A DNA stretch of 44,835 bases from Bacillota bacterium (lineage in GTDB: Bacteria; Bacillota; Clostridia; Oscillospirales; Acutalibacteraceae): positions 1 to 44,835 of the forward strand of contig JAEWBE010000092.1 in NCBI GenBank assembly GCA_023391275.1, in the 5' to 3' direction. Made by a program: the position numbers and the translations under genes. The notes beneath the pieces are model-generated. The model was not told the origin of the DNA, did no database searches, and was given only the letters and a program-made list of their open reading frames with translations. The number at the start of each line of letters is the position of its first letter. Within the stretch, counting starts at the first letter, position 1. Below, one piece after another: positions 17,153 to 25,622 of this stretch.

Positions 17153-18376
17153 ATGAAAGGAGGGAAAAAAAAGCTTTGCTGTTTACTCATGTGCGCTTTG
17201 AGCTTGCTTCTCACAGGGTGCTGGGACAGCAGGGAAATCAATCAAATAGCAATCGTATCAGCTGTAGCTTTGGACAGAGCGGATGATGGGCAAATACTCA
17301 TGAGTATGCTTATTGTTAACCCGGTAAAAATGTCAAGTGCGGGTTCGGGTTCCGGATCGGGACAAGGATCAAGCACCGGGCAAGCTACCATTCTCCTTTC
17401 CGAAAAAGGAACCGGAATATTAGACATCTATCAAAAGATTCAGGCAAAAGTACCGAAGGAACTGTATTTATCACACCTACGGGTAATTGTTTTAAGCCAA
17501 AAGCTGGCAAGCGGTGGAGTTGCCGATATTTTGGATTTTTTTACAAGATACAGGGAATCTCATCTGAGAGCTGAGATAGTTGTTACTAATAATAAAGCAG
17601 TTGATTTATTTAAAATAAATACCGAATATGAAAAACTTCCGTCAGAAAGTATACGGGAGAAAACAGCATTGGTCCTTGGTTCAAAAAGCACTTTGCTGAC
17701 TTTTTTCAGTAATATAACAGAGGAAGGGATTGAAGCGCAAGCACCCGAATTCGAAACGGGGCCATTTGAAGCCAATAATGAAAGCAAGGGTGCGGGGAAA
17801 GAGAATACAGCCGTTGTTTACAAAGGAACTGCAGTATTTAAAAATGACAAGCTATTGGGTTTTTTGGATGATCAGAAACTCAAGGGAGTTGTGAACCTTT
17901 CCGGTAGCACAGAGCTGGGTTGCGTTTTGGTTCCTGTTCCGAAAGAAAAGGGAGGAGGTTTCGTATCATTAAGAGTACCAAAGTCAAATACAAACATATC
18001 GCCGGTTATCAAAGACAATAAGTTAGAAGCTGATGTAAACATCAAAATCGAGGGCAGAATTTTTGAGAATGAATCAAAGCTGGATTTAAGTGATCCCGAA
18101 GTACTTCATTATATTGAGGATTTATTCAAAGGCACATTGAATCAGGAAATAGAGCCATTGCTCAATAAGCTGCAAAAGGATTTTGACTCGGATATTTATG
18201 GATTTGGAGCGGCTTTTCATAAAAAATATCGTGATCAGTGGGACGCTGGAATGCATGCGCATTGGGATGAAATCTTTCCAAATCTAACTATAAATCTTCA
18301 TTATGATATCACAATTGCACGTGTAGGTTTTTTGACTAAATCTCTCGGCGTAGATGAAAAAGAGCTGCTTAAATAG
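17153..18376 (+). CDS. Spore germination lipoprotein subunit C (Ger(x)C family)
   Basis: A 407-residue protein with a lipoprotein signal: a charged start, hydrophobic stretch and lipobox LLTGC with Cys near residue 23, followed by the hallmark WDSREINQIAIVSAVALD. A Gly/Ser-rich low-complexity stretch (about 62-76) interrupts the first domain. The C-terminal part matches the conserved GerAC third domain. It is anchored to the outer face of the spore inner membrane and is part of the A/B/C receptor. The gene is 27 bases after subunit A. The ribosome site AAGGGAAGG is upstream. Confidence 0.93.
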   Translation: MKGGKKKLCCLLMCALSLLLTGCWDSREINQIAIVSAVALDRADDGQILMSMLIVNPVKMSSAGSGSGSGQGSSTGQATILLSEKGTGILDIYQKIQAKVPKELYLSHLRVIVLSQKLASGGVADILDFFTRYRESHLRAEIVVTNNKAVDLFKINTEYEKLPSESIREKTALVLGSKSTLLTFFSNITEEGIEAQAPEFETGPFEANNESKGAGKENTAVVYKGTAVFKNDKLLGFLDDQKLKGVVNLSGSTELGCVLVPVPKEKGGGFVSLRVPKSNTNISPVIKDNKLEADVNIKIEGRIFENESKLDLSDPEVLHYIEDLFKGTLNQEIEPLLNKLQKDFDSDIYGFGAAFHKKYRDQWDAGMHAHWDEIFPNLTINLHYDITIARVGFLTKSLGVDEKELLK

Positions 18377-18385
18377 GGAGTTTTT

Positions 18386-19498
18386 ATGGAAAGAATTTCA
18401 TCATATCAACTGTTCTCGATGACAATGCTGTTTCAAATTGGAACGACAATTATTTTTGGATTTTCATCATCAGCCGGAAGAGACGCCTGGATTGCTTCGC
18501 TGATATCGACGGCTATTGGGGTTTTGATTGTTTCAGTATATCTTTTTCTGATGAAACTGCAGCCGGGGTTAACCCTTGTAGAATGGTTTCCCACTCAGTT
18601 CGGAAAGTGGATCGGAACTCCGATTGCATGGATGTACCCGTTACTGTTTCTTTATGATGCCGGCCGAGCAACAGGAGATATAAAAGATTTAATTCCAACA
18701 ACCATTTTACCGCTGACCCCGCAAATCGTTATCGTTCTTTCTTTTCTTTCCGTTATTACTTATACTGTATATAGTGGGATAGAGAATATAGGCAGGATAA
18801 GTGGAATATGGATGCCGATTATTGTATTCCTGTATTTAATTGTTGTGGGCTTAATTGCGGCATCAGGGATCATTGACTTTAAAAACACACAACCCATTGT
18901 CAATAAAGGCTGGGGGAATATTATGGGGGCTGTATGGCCATTGGGAATTACGCAGACTTTTGGAGAAACCATTGAATTCGCTATGATATGGCCGCTTGTA
19001 AAAGAAGAGCAAAAAATCGTGAAAGTTACGCTTATTGCTACGTTAGCATCAGGTTTATTAATATGTTCAGTTGACTTTATTGCAATATTGGTTTTGTCTG
19101 AAAAATATTTTTCAGACAGTATCTATCCGATTTACACATTGATACAACAAATTGATGTAGCTGATTTTATAGAAAATCTTGATTCCATCAGTGTTATTCT
19201 ATTCTTAACAACCGCATTCTTTAAAATAAGTCTTCATATATTCTCTGCTGTATACGGGATGCAAAAGCTATTAAAGGCAAAAAGTTATAGAATTTTTATC
19301 ATACCGGTTGCAGCGGCAGTCAGTTACCTTGGGATGACGATGGCTGACAGCGTACTGGAGCACAGTGAAGTAGGGCTCAAAATACTTCCTTTTAATTTAT
19401 GGATTCCATTATTTTATGTTTTACCCATTCTATTATTTATTGTTACAATCGCTAAGACCGGTTTGAAATCACTAAAGAGTAAAGATGCACGTTCCTGA
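18386..19498 (+). CDS. Spore germination permease subunit B (GerB family)
   Basis: A 370-residue integral membrane protein with about ten transmembrane helices and the amino acid/polyamine transporter-like fold of GerAB proteins. Typical elements are ISSYQLFSMTMLFQIGTTI at the start and PLLFLYDAGRATGDIKDL in the middle. In Bacillus this subunit binds the germinant. It begins nine bases after subunit C, and GGGAG precedes the ATG. Gene order A-C-B differs from the A-B-C order of Bacillus gerA but is common in clostridia. Confidence 0.93.
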   Translation: MERISSYQLFSMTMLFQIGTTIIFGFSSSAGRDAWIASLISTAIGVLIVSVYLFLMKLQPGLTLVEWFPTQFGKWIGTPIAWMYPLLFLYDAGRATGDIKDLIPTTILPLTPQIVIVLSFLSVITYTVYSGIENIGRISGIWMPIIVFLYLIVVGLIAASGIIDFKNTQPIVNKGWGNIMGAVWPLGITQTFGETIEFAMIWPLVKEEQKIVKVTLIATLASGLLICSVDFIAILVLSEKYFSDSIYPIYTLIQQIDVADFIENLDSISVILFLTTAFFKISLHIFSAVYGMQKLLKAKSYRIFIIPVAAAVSYLGMTMADSVLEHSEVGLKILPFNLWIPLFYVLPILLFIVTIAKTGLKSLKSKDARS

Positions 19499-19536
19499 TT
19501 TTGATGTCGGCCTTTTATAAGAAACGGAGCTAAAAT

Positions 19537-19662
19537 ATGGAGAAGTATATATTTCCTTGGGATTCACAGGTTATGATAAATTATCCGTGGGTGATGCCTG
19601 TATTTATGCTGATAATGGGCATTGTTTTATCGATAATAAGTTGGATTAATGATTTGAATTAG
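19537..19662 (+). CDS. Small single-helix membrane protein at the end of the ger operon
   Basis: A 41-codon open frame starting MEKYIFPWDSQVM and ending ISWINDLN. ACGGAG lies eight bases before the ATG. A hydrophobic segment (about 18-36) would span the membrane once. It lies 38 bases after the permease gene and before the operon terminator, so it should be co-transcribed. Some ger operons carry a small fourth gene (the D subunit, usually two helices and longer); this could be a shorter analogue. No family is recognised, and expression is inferred only from position and ribosome site. Confidence 0.5.
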   Translation: MEKYIFPWDSQVMINYPWVMPVFMLIMGIVLSIISWINDLN

Positions 19663-19718
19663 ATAAGAAGAGGTCATGGAAGTTTTGAATTATATCGGGA
19701 CTATAGTTTTCAGGCAGA

Positions 19719-19766
19719 TAAAAGCCGCATCGGGCAGCCCCAAATGGCTGCCCGATGCGGCTTTTT
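19719..19766. terminator. Bidirectional terminator between the ger operon and the hydrolase
   Basis: A near-perfect 20-bp stem, AAAAGCCGCATCGGGCAGCC (19720-19739) with its complement at 19746-19765, and a six-base loop. A-run on the left and T-run on the right allow termination from both strands; the convergent genes share it. Confidence 0.9.
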
Positions 19767-19796
19767 AGATTGAGGGTTCCGCTTTTTCTGATTCGC

Positions 19797-20609
19797 TTAT
19801 TCCTGAGTGAATGCCACAAGTTCTTTGTTGAATTGTTCCATCTGATCATAGAAAAGGAAATGGCCGCATTGTTTGAACGGGACAAGTTTAGAGTTTTGTA
19901 TGCCTTGATTCTGTGCGACTGCAAGAGGGAACAGGCAAACCTGATCATTCAACCCATGCAGAATTAATGTCGGGACGTTGATTTTTGTCATGTCAGTAAA
20001 TAATTCCTCGTCCAGCCATGCGTTCGCGATGGCTGCGGTTGACCAGCTTGCCGCCTGTAATCCCAATTGAAAGATCCAATCAGAGAGCGGAACGCTGACC
20101 TGGTGGTAGAAGATCGTGCCGCCAAAAGTTCGCAGCATTTTAGGCCGGTCTTTGTAAGTGCCCTGTATAATATCCAGTACGGCCTGCTTTTGCAGACCAT
20201 ATGGAAAATAGGGGCGCTGAATCAGGCTGGGTGCTGCGGCGGCGAAAAGAGCCAATTTTGATACTCCGTAACCATTATGCCTTGCCATATAACGGATACA
20301 AATTGCCCCGCCTGTTGAATGCCCGCCGAGTGTGATGTTTTTTAACTGCAATGCGTCGATGACAGTACGTACGTCATCCGCCAGGCGATCATAATCATAT
20401 CCGCTCCAGGGTTTATCGGAAAGACCAAAGCCGCGGCAGTCCATCGCAATGCAGCGATAGCCCAGCTTTGGCAGCTGGTTTAGCTGATATTCGAACAGAT
20501 TATGATTCCCGGGCCAACCGTGGATCAGGAAAATGGTCTTATCGCCCGACGGATTTAAATCTTCAACGTATACATTTACGTTGGGTTCCACTGTAATATA
20601 GTATCCCAT
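19797..20609 (-). CDS. Alpha/beta hydrolase
   Basis: A 270-residue single-domain hydrolase. HGWPGN (about 30) forms the oxyanion loop and GHSTGG (about 96) holds the nucleophile Ser. DCRGFGLSDKP is the usual second motif. LHGLNDQV provides the acid Asp, and QCGHF near the C-terminus the catalytic His. No signal peptide, so cytoplasmic. It resembles non-heme haloperoxidase/esterase-like enzymes, but the substrate is unknown. It stands alone, convergent with the ger operon and divergent from the M20 gene. An AAGGTGAT ribosome site precedes the ATG. Confidence 0.9.
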   Translation of the reverse strand: MGYYITVEPNVNVYVEDLNPSGDKTIFLIHGWPGNHNLFEYQLNQLPKLGYRCIAMDCRGFGLSDKPWSGYDYDRLADDVRTVIDALQLKNITLGGHSTGGAICIRYMARHNGYGVSKLALFAAAAPSLIQRPYFPYGLQKQAVLDIIQGTYKDRPKMLRTFGGTIFYHQVSVPLSDWIFQLGLQAASWSTAAIANAWLDEELFTDMTKINVPTLILHGLNDQVCLFPLAVAQNQGIQNSKLVPFKQCGHFLFYDQMEQFNKELVAFTQE

Positions 20610-20941
20610 ATAATCACCTTCAATGATAATAGCATATTCGCATTTCGTCGTTTATGTTACTGCAGATACAAAGCGCCTGATAAACGCCATGAATCTGATA
20701 AATCCCCGCGCCGAATTTACCGGATTGAGCTGGGAGAAACGGATAATGACAGATCCACAATCACAGAAAAATACAATTTCCGCAAAGGGTTAATATACGC
20801 ATGGGAAGGCATCTATCGGCGATAAAAGAAATGCCGGCAGCAGAGGCTGACACACATTTCCTGGATTGGGGTTTTACAGTGGATTGATTTGTTCTATAAT
20901 GTATATATTATATGGATCAGAGAGTAACTGGAGGAATCATT
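20610..20941. promoter_or_regulatory. Divergent intergenic region between the hydrolase and M20 genes
   Basis: No gene is supported here. For the hydrolase, minus strand, an extended -10 TGCTATTAT lies at 20626-20634 without a clear -35. For the M20 gene, plus strand, TTTACA (20873-20878), a 16-base spacer and TATAAT (20895-20900) form a plausible promoter. I see no operator palindrome. Confidence 0.5.
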
Positions 20942-22099
20942 ATGCCGATATCATCCGAAGCCTTACAGAACAAACTCGTCGCGTACCGCCGGGAGCTTCA
21001 TGAACACCCGGAGCTCTCTATGCAGGAGTTTGAAACAACAAAGCGTATTAAAAAATGGCTTGCCGAGGCTGGGGTGAAGATTCTGAATCTGCCCATCAAG
21101 ACGGGCCTGGTCGCGGAGATTGCGGGTGCACGGCCGGGCCCCGTCATCATGCTGCGCGCCGATATTGACGCACTGCCCGTCAAGGAACTGACGGATTTGC
21201 CATATCAGTCGCAGAATGAGGGTGTCATGCACGCGTGCGGTCACGATTTCCATACCGCGGGCATGATTGGCGCGGCTGTTCTGCTGAACGAACGCAAGGC
21301 GCAGCTGAATGGAACCGTGCGGGTATTGTTTCAGCCTGCCGAAGAGAATGCCGCCGGAGCGCGGTGGGCGGTGCAGCACGGCCTGCTTGACGGAGTGCAG
21401 GCTGTTTTCGGCTGTCATAACCGTCCCAACCTGCCGGTGGGCACTATCGGAGTGCGGCCCGGCGCACTCATGGCGAGCGTCGACCGGTTCCTTATTACTG
21501 TGACCGGCGTGGGCGGCCACGCCGGAATGCCCCAAAACTGCGTCGACCCAACCGTCGCCGCAAGCCAGATCGTTGTGGCGTTGCAGTCCATTGTTAGCCG
21601 CCGCCTCAATTCCTTTGACAATGTAGTCGTCAGCGTTACGCGCTTCACGTCCGGCAATACGTGGAATGTGATTCCAGATAAGGCCGAACTGGAAGGTACT
21701 GTGCGTACATTCCAGCAGGAGGCCCGTGCGGAAGTGCCGCGGCTCATGAAGCAAATCTCCGAAGGGATTGCGTCCGCCATGGGCGCACAAGCAGCGCTTG
21801 TGTGGGATGAGCGTGTGCCCGTGGTGAACAACTCTGCACGCTTCACGGATGTTGTAACAGCCACCGCGCGGGAGCAGGGCTTGACTGTCGTTGAGGGTGA
21901 GCGGATGTTTGGCGGCGAAGACTTTGCCTGCTTTCAGGAAAAAGTGCCGGGCTTTTTTGTGTGGATGGGTGTGGACGGCCCGCAGGAGTGGCACAGCCCG
22001 CTGTTCGGGCTGAATGAGGATGCGCTGATCGTCACCGCTTCCTATTTTGCAAAGCTCGCCGAAAACGTGCTGAAAAACTGGAACGCGTTCGCGCTGTAG
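20942..22099 (+). CDS. M20 family metal-dependent amidohydrolase
   Basis: About 385 residues of the M20D type (N-acyl amino acid, hippurate or IAA-amino-acid hydrolase-like). Metal and catalytic motifs are RADIDALPV, HACGHDFHTA, PAEENAAGA with the Glu pair, GCHNRP, and FGGEDFACF near the C-terminus. A dimerisation domain interrupts the catalytic domain in the middle. I chose the ATG at 20942 because GGAGG lies seven bases upstream; an in-frame ATG at 20912 overlaps the leader and lacks a ribosome site. GC content appears higher than in the flanking germination genes. No partner genes indicate its substrate. Confidence 0.9.
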   Translation: MPISSEALQNKLVAYRRELHEHPELSMQEFETTKRIKKWLAEAGVKILNLPIKTGLVAEIAGARPGPVIMLRADIDALPVKELTDLPYQSQNEGVMHACGHDFHTAGMIGAAVLLNERKAQLNGTVRVLFQPAEENAAGARWAVQHGLLDGVQAVFGCHNRPNLPVGTIGVRPGALMASVDRFLITVTGVGGHAGMPQNCVDPTVAASQIVVALQSIVSRRLNSFDNVVVSVTRFTSGNTWNVIPDKAELEGTVRTFQQEARAEVPRLMKQISEGIASAMGAQAALVWDERVPVVNNSARFTDVVTATAREQGLTVVEGERMFGGEDFACFQEKVPGFFVWMGVDGPQEWHSPLFGLNEDALIVTASYFAKLAENVLKNWNAFAL

Positions 22100-22219
22100 A
22101 TATGCGGAAAATGTGAAGATACCGTTTCATTGAGCCTTGCAAGTGATACGAATTTTCGGGACCCTCTCAATAATACTGAATATCAGTTGATTTTGCGCAG
22201 TAATAACTGCCGGTAACAA

Positions 22220-22275
22220 CACAGTCCCCTTCCTCTGCCACAGGCGAGGGAAGGGGACTGTGCTGTTATAATTTA
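22220..22275 (+). terminator. Hairpin between the M20 gene and araA
   Basis: CACAGTCCCCTTCC (22220-22233) pairs with GGAAGGGGACTGTG (22249-22262) in a 14-bp perfect stem. The following TGCTGTTATAATTTATT is U-rich but not a clean run. It lies between convergent genes and may serve both, though the minus strand lacks a U-run. Confidence 0.6.
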
Positions 22276-22296
22276 TTCAATAAATTGACGCTTTGC

Positions 22297-23778
22297 TTAT
22301 TTTTTCAATTTCCAGATCAGGTCATTCCAGGTAAGCTCTTTGCGCAGTTCGTTAATATCAGTATTTTTTCCAATATGAATAAATTCAAGATCCATGATTT
22401 CAGCAAAGTCACGCATTTCGTCAGCTGTCAGGGCGTAGCTGATGACTGAATGATGTGCGCCGCCCGCGTAAATCCACGCTTCTGCGGAAGTCTCAAGGCT
22501 GGGAAGAGGCTTCCACAAAACGCCCGCAACCGGGAGCTTGGGCATGTCGTTTTTTTGCTCCTGACAGATCACGTCGTTTGCAATCATGCGGAAGCGGTCG
22601 CCCATGTCCACAATAGTGACCAGCACCGCGGGGCCGGAAGCAGCTTTAAAGGTAAGGCGGGCCGGGTCTTCCCGGTCACCGATTCCGAGCGGCACAACCT
22701 TGATTTTCGGCCTTCCGCACGCAACGGTCGGGCATACTTCAAGCATATGCGCGCCCATGTTCATGCCGCACTCCGGGTCAAAATTGTAGGTATAGTCCTC
22801 CATAAATGCCGTGCCGCCTTCGCAGTCCGCGGTCATCAATTTCATAATTCTGCAAAGTGCCGCAGTTTTCCAGTCGCCTTCGCCGGCAAAACCGTAGCCC
22901 TGCCGCATCAAATCCTGAGCGGCCAAACCGGGCAGCTGGCGAAGCTGCTGCAAATCCTGAAAATTAGTGTGGAACGCTCCGAACTTTTCCCGTTCCAAAA
23001 ATCTTTTTATGGCGACTTCTTCGCGCGCCTGATAACGCACCGATTGGATGTTGTCTGTGGCCATATCATACAGCTCGGCGTATTCCTCCATTTGTGTGTC
23101 GATTTCTTCTTCAGTCACGGAATCCACCATTTTGATGATGTCTTCCACACCGTAGTGATCAACCTGCCAGCCGAATTTGATATGTGCTTCTACCTTGTCG
23201 CCCTCTGTGACGGCAACCTCACGCATGTTATCGCTGATACGGAGCACACGGAGCCTGCGGCTTTCGTAAGTGCCCACGGCGGCGCGCATCCAGCCGCCCA
23301 TACGGGAACGCATCACACCGTCTTTCCAATAGCCGCAGATCACCTTTTGCTGCAATCTCATCCGCGCAATAATAAAACCATGTTCTCTGTCGCCGTGCGC
23401 AGACTGGTTCAGATTCATAAAATCCATGTCGATGCTGTCCCACGGGATATCTCGGTTGAACTGGGTATTAATGTGCAGAAGCGGTTTTTGCAGTGCGCTG
23501 AATCCTCGAATCCACATTTTGGAGGGGGAGAAGGTGTGCATCCATGTGATAATTCCGGCGCAGCTGCTGTCATTGTTGGCTTCCATGATGAGCTTGTAAA
23601 TCTCGTCCGAATTGCGGACGACGGGTTTAAAAATAAGAGTGCATGGGATGGCGGGGTCGTTGTTAAAGTCGTCCACCATAATTTTAGAATGCCGGTTGAC
23701 GGTATTCAGTACATCTTCACCGTATAAATCCTGGCTGCCGACAATAAACCAGAACTCATATTTTTTCAATGATGGCAT
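22297..23778 (-). CDS. araA: L-arabinose isomerase
   Basis: A 493-residue enzyme of typical AraA length, converting L-arabinose to L-ribulose with Mn. The N-terminus has FIVGSQDLYGED. The metal and catalytic residues known for AraA lie in GFAGEGDWKTAAL (Glu), FMEDYTYNF (Glu), MGAHMLEVCP (His) and GGAHHSVIS (His). It is the last gene of the araR-araB-araA unit and follows araB after about 100 bases that contain a 13-bp hairpin. AAGGAGGAA precedes the ATG. No L-ribulose-5-phosphate 4-epimerase (araD) is in the window. Confidence 0.97.
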   Translation of the reverse strand: MPSLKKYEFWFIVGSQDLYGEDVLNTVNRHSKIMVDDFNNDPAIPCTLIFKPVVRNSDEIYKLIMEANNDSSCAGIITWMHTFSPSKMWIRGFSALQKPLLHINTQFNRDIPWDSIDMDFMNLNQSAHGDREHGFIIARMRLQQKVICGYWKDGVMRSRMGGWMRAAVGTYESRRLRVLRISDNMREVAVTEGDKVEAHIKFGWQVDHYGVEDIIKMVDSVTEEEIDTQMEEYAELYDMATDNIQSVRYQAREEVAIKRFLEREKFGAFHTNFQDLQQLRQLPGLAAQDLMRQGYGFAGEGDWKTAALCRIMKLMTADCEGGTAFMEDYTYNFDPECGMNMGAHMLEVCPTVACGRPKIKVVPLGIGDREDPARLTFKAASGPAVLVTIVDMGDRFRMIANDVICQEQKNDMPKLPVAGVLWKPLPSLETSAEAWIYAGGAHHSVISYALTADEMRDFAEIMDLEFIHIGKNTDINELRKELTWNDLIWKLKK

Positions 23779-23822
23779 GCGGATTCCTCCTTTATATTTT
23801 GAATAATTCAGGGTATAAGCAC

Positions 23823-23864
23823 TCCGGAGATGTTTGCCGCAGACAAGATGAAAACATCTCCGGA
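23823..23864 (-). repeat. Stem-loop in the araB-araA intergenic region
   Basis: TCCGGAGATGTTT (23823-23835) pairs perfectly with AAACATCTCCGGA (23852-23864), loop 16 bases. On the minus strand no U-run follows; the araA ribosome site comes about 30 bases later. It could set an RNA processing or stability boundary rather than end transcription. Confidence 0.6.
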
Positions 23865-23877
23865 ACGGGGGCGGGAA

Positions 23878-25551
23878 TCAGGCGGAGCCGCTTTTTTTCC
23901 TGATTTCTTTTAAGCGCTTCATCACGTCGTTGGCGCCTCGCCCGAAATAATCGTGCAATATGCGGTATTCATCAAAAAGCTTATCATAAACAACGGTATT
24001 GCCCGGAATCGGGTAATAGACGGTATCTTTGATTTTCCCCATAACCCGTGTGGCCTCGAATACATTATCATAGCCGCCGGCCGATTTGCCCGCCGCAACC
24101 GAAGCGAAAATTGCGGAACCCAGCGCGGGTCCCTGGAGCGACCCGGCAATTTTTACCGGTAATTTAATCACGTCGGCGTAAATCTGCATTGTCATCGGGT
24201 CTTTTTGTGAAATACCGCCCGATGCAAAAAATTCTTCGACCGGAACGCCGTGATCACGGTAATTTTCAATGATCATTCTGGTGCCGTAAGCGGTTGCTTC
24301 AATCAATGCGCGGTAAATTTCCTCCGGCTTTGTTTGAAGGGTCATGCCGAGCATCATGCCGGTCAAGTCCACGTCCACCAAAACGGAGCGGTTGCCGTTC
24401 CACCAGTCAAGGGCCAGCAGGCCGCTTTCACCCGGCTTTTGTTTTTCCGCTTTTTCACGCAAAAATTGATGAATATTTTTATTTTGCCGCTTTGCTTCCT
24501 CATAATAAGACGCGGGCAGGCAATTGTCGATAAACCATGCGAAGTGATCCCCCACGCAGGACTGCCCGGCCTCATAGCCGAAGAAACCCGGCATTACGCC
24601 GTCCTCGACAATCCCGCACATGCCCGGAACCTGATGTTCTTCGGTTCCCATCATAATGTGGCAGGTTGAAGTCCCCATAATCGCCAGCATCTTGGCGGGA
24701 CCGTCGATTCCGACAGCGGAAACGCACACATGTGCGTCCACATTGCCGACTGCAACCGCTGTTTGTTCACTCAGCCCAGTCAGCCTCGCGGCTTGCGCCG
24801 TAAGAGTTCCGGCCCGGTCGCCCAGCGGAGTAATATGGCGCGACAGTTTTTCATCGACCACATGCTCCAATCTGGGGTCAAGTGATTTAAAAAATTCGTT
24901 CGAAGGGAATCCGGTTTTCTTGTTCCAGATTTCTTTGTAGCCCGCCGTGCAGGAGTTGCGCGTTTCCTTTCCGCACAGCTGCCAGATAATCCAGTCGGCT
25001 GCTTCAATAAAGCGGTCCATTGCGGCATACAGCTCCGGATCCTCGTCGACAATCTGCCAGATTTTCGGAATCGTCCATTCGGAAGAAATCTTTCCGCCGT
25101 AGTTTTTCAGCCACGCCTCACCGCGTTTTGCGGCAATCTGGTTCAGCCGGTTTGCTTTATCCTGTGCGGCATGGTGCTTCCACAACTTAACATAAGCATG
25201 CGGGCGGTTGCGGTATTCCGGCAGAAAGCACATCGGCGTACCGTCCGCTTTCACCGGCATTACCGTGCAGGCTGTAAAATCCGTACCAATGCCAATAACA
25301 TCTTCTTTAGAAACTCCGGATTCCTTTAAAATTGCCGGGATTGTGTGCGAAAGCACATCAATATAATCCTGCGGATCCTGCAGCGCCCAGTCGTGCCCAA
25401 GCAAAGTTCCGTCCGGCAAAGTTTTTTCCATTACTGCGTGAGGATAGTCATACACAGATGAAGCAAGTTCCTCACCGGTTTTCGCGTTGACCAGAACAGC
25501 CCGCCCCGAAAGCGTACCAAAGTCAACACCGACTACATATTTCGACACCAT
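23878..25551 (-). CDS. araB: Ribulokinase
   Basis: A 557-residue FGGY-family sugar kinase that phosphorylates L-ribulose. The N-terminal ATPase-fold motif is GVDFGTLSGRAVLV (about 8-21). The second domain has GNVDAHVCVSAVG, then LLALDWWNGNRS, and FASGGISQKDPMTMQIYADV near the C-terminus, all typical of AraB. GGGAGG lies before the ATG. It follows araR by 71 bases with no terminator or evident separate promoter, so it probably shares the araR promoter. Confidence 0.96.
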   Translation of the reverse strand: MVSKYVVGVDFGTLSGRAVLVNAKTGEELASSVYDYPHAVMEKTLPDGTLLGHDWALQDPQDYIDVLSHTIPAILKESGVSKEDVIGIGTDFTACTVMPVKADGTPMCFLPEYRNRPHAYVKLWKHHAAQDKANRLNQIAAKRGEAWLKNYGGKISSEWTIPKIWQIVDEDPELYAAMDRFIEAADWIIWQLCGKETRNSCTAGYKEIWNKKTGFPSNEFFKSLDPRLEHVVDEKLSRHITPLGDRAGTLTAQAARLTGLSEQTAVAVGNVDAHVCVSAVGIDGPAKMLAIMGTSTCHIMMGTEEHQVPGMCGIVEDGVMPGFFGYEAGQSCVGDHFAWFIDNCLPASYYEEAKRQNKNIHQFLREKAEKQKPGESGLLALDWWNGNRSVLVDVDLTGMMLGMTLQTKPEEIYRALIEATAYGTRMIIENYRDHGVPVEEFFASGGISQKDPMTMQIYADVIKLPVKIAGSLQGPALGSAIFASVAAGKSAGGYDNVFEATRVMGKIKDTVYYPIPGNTVVYDKLFDEYRILHDYFGRGANDVMKRLKEIRKKSGSA

Positions 25552-25622
25552 AATAACCTCCCAATTAGAATATCATCAGACATACCACTTGCTTCAGAAA
25601 TAAAATTCCTTATTCGTTCCAG

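Noticed and set aside
20360..20375. GTACGTACGTCA inside the hydrolase gene, resembling an AraR core
   Set aside because: It lies within coding sequence of an unrelated gene, lacks the outer half-site bases and is far from any ara promoter.
20963..21994. A 343-codon minus-strand frame opposite the M20 gene
   Set aside because: Antisense shadow of a high-GC gene with complete metal-binding motifs.
22450..23727. A 425-codon plus-strand frame opposite araA
   Set aside because: It mirrors araA codon structure; araA has all catalytic motifs, and the opposing protein is His/Val-rich without homology I can recognise.
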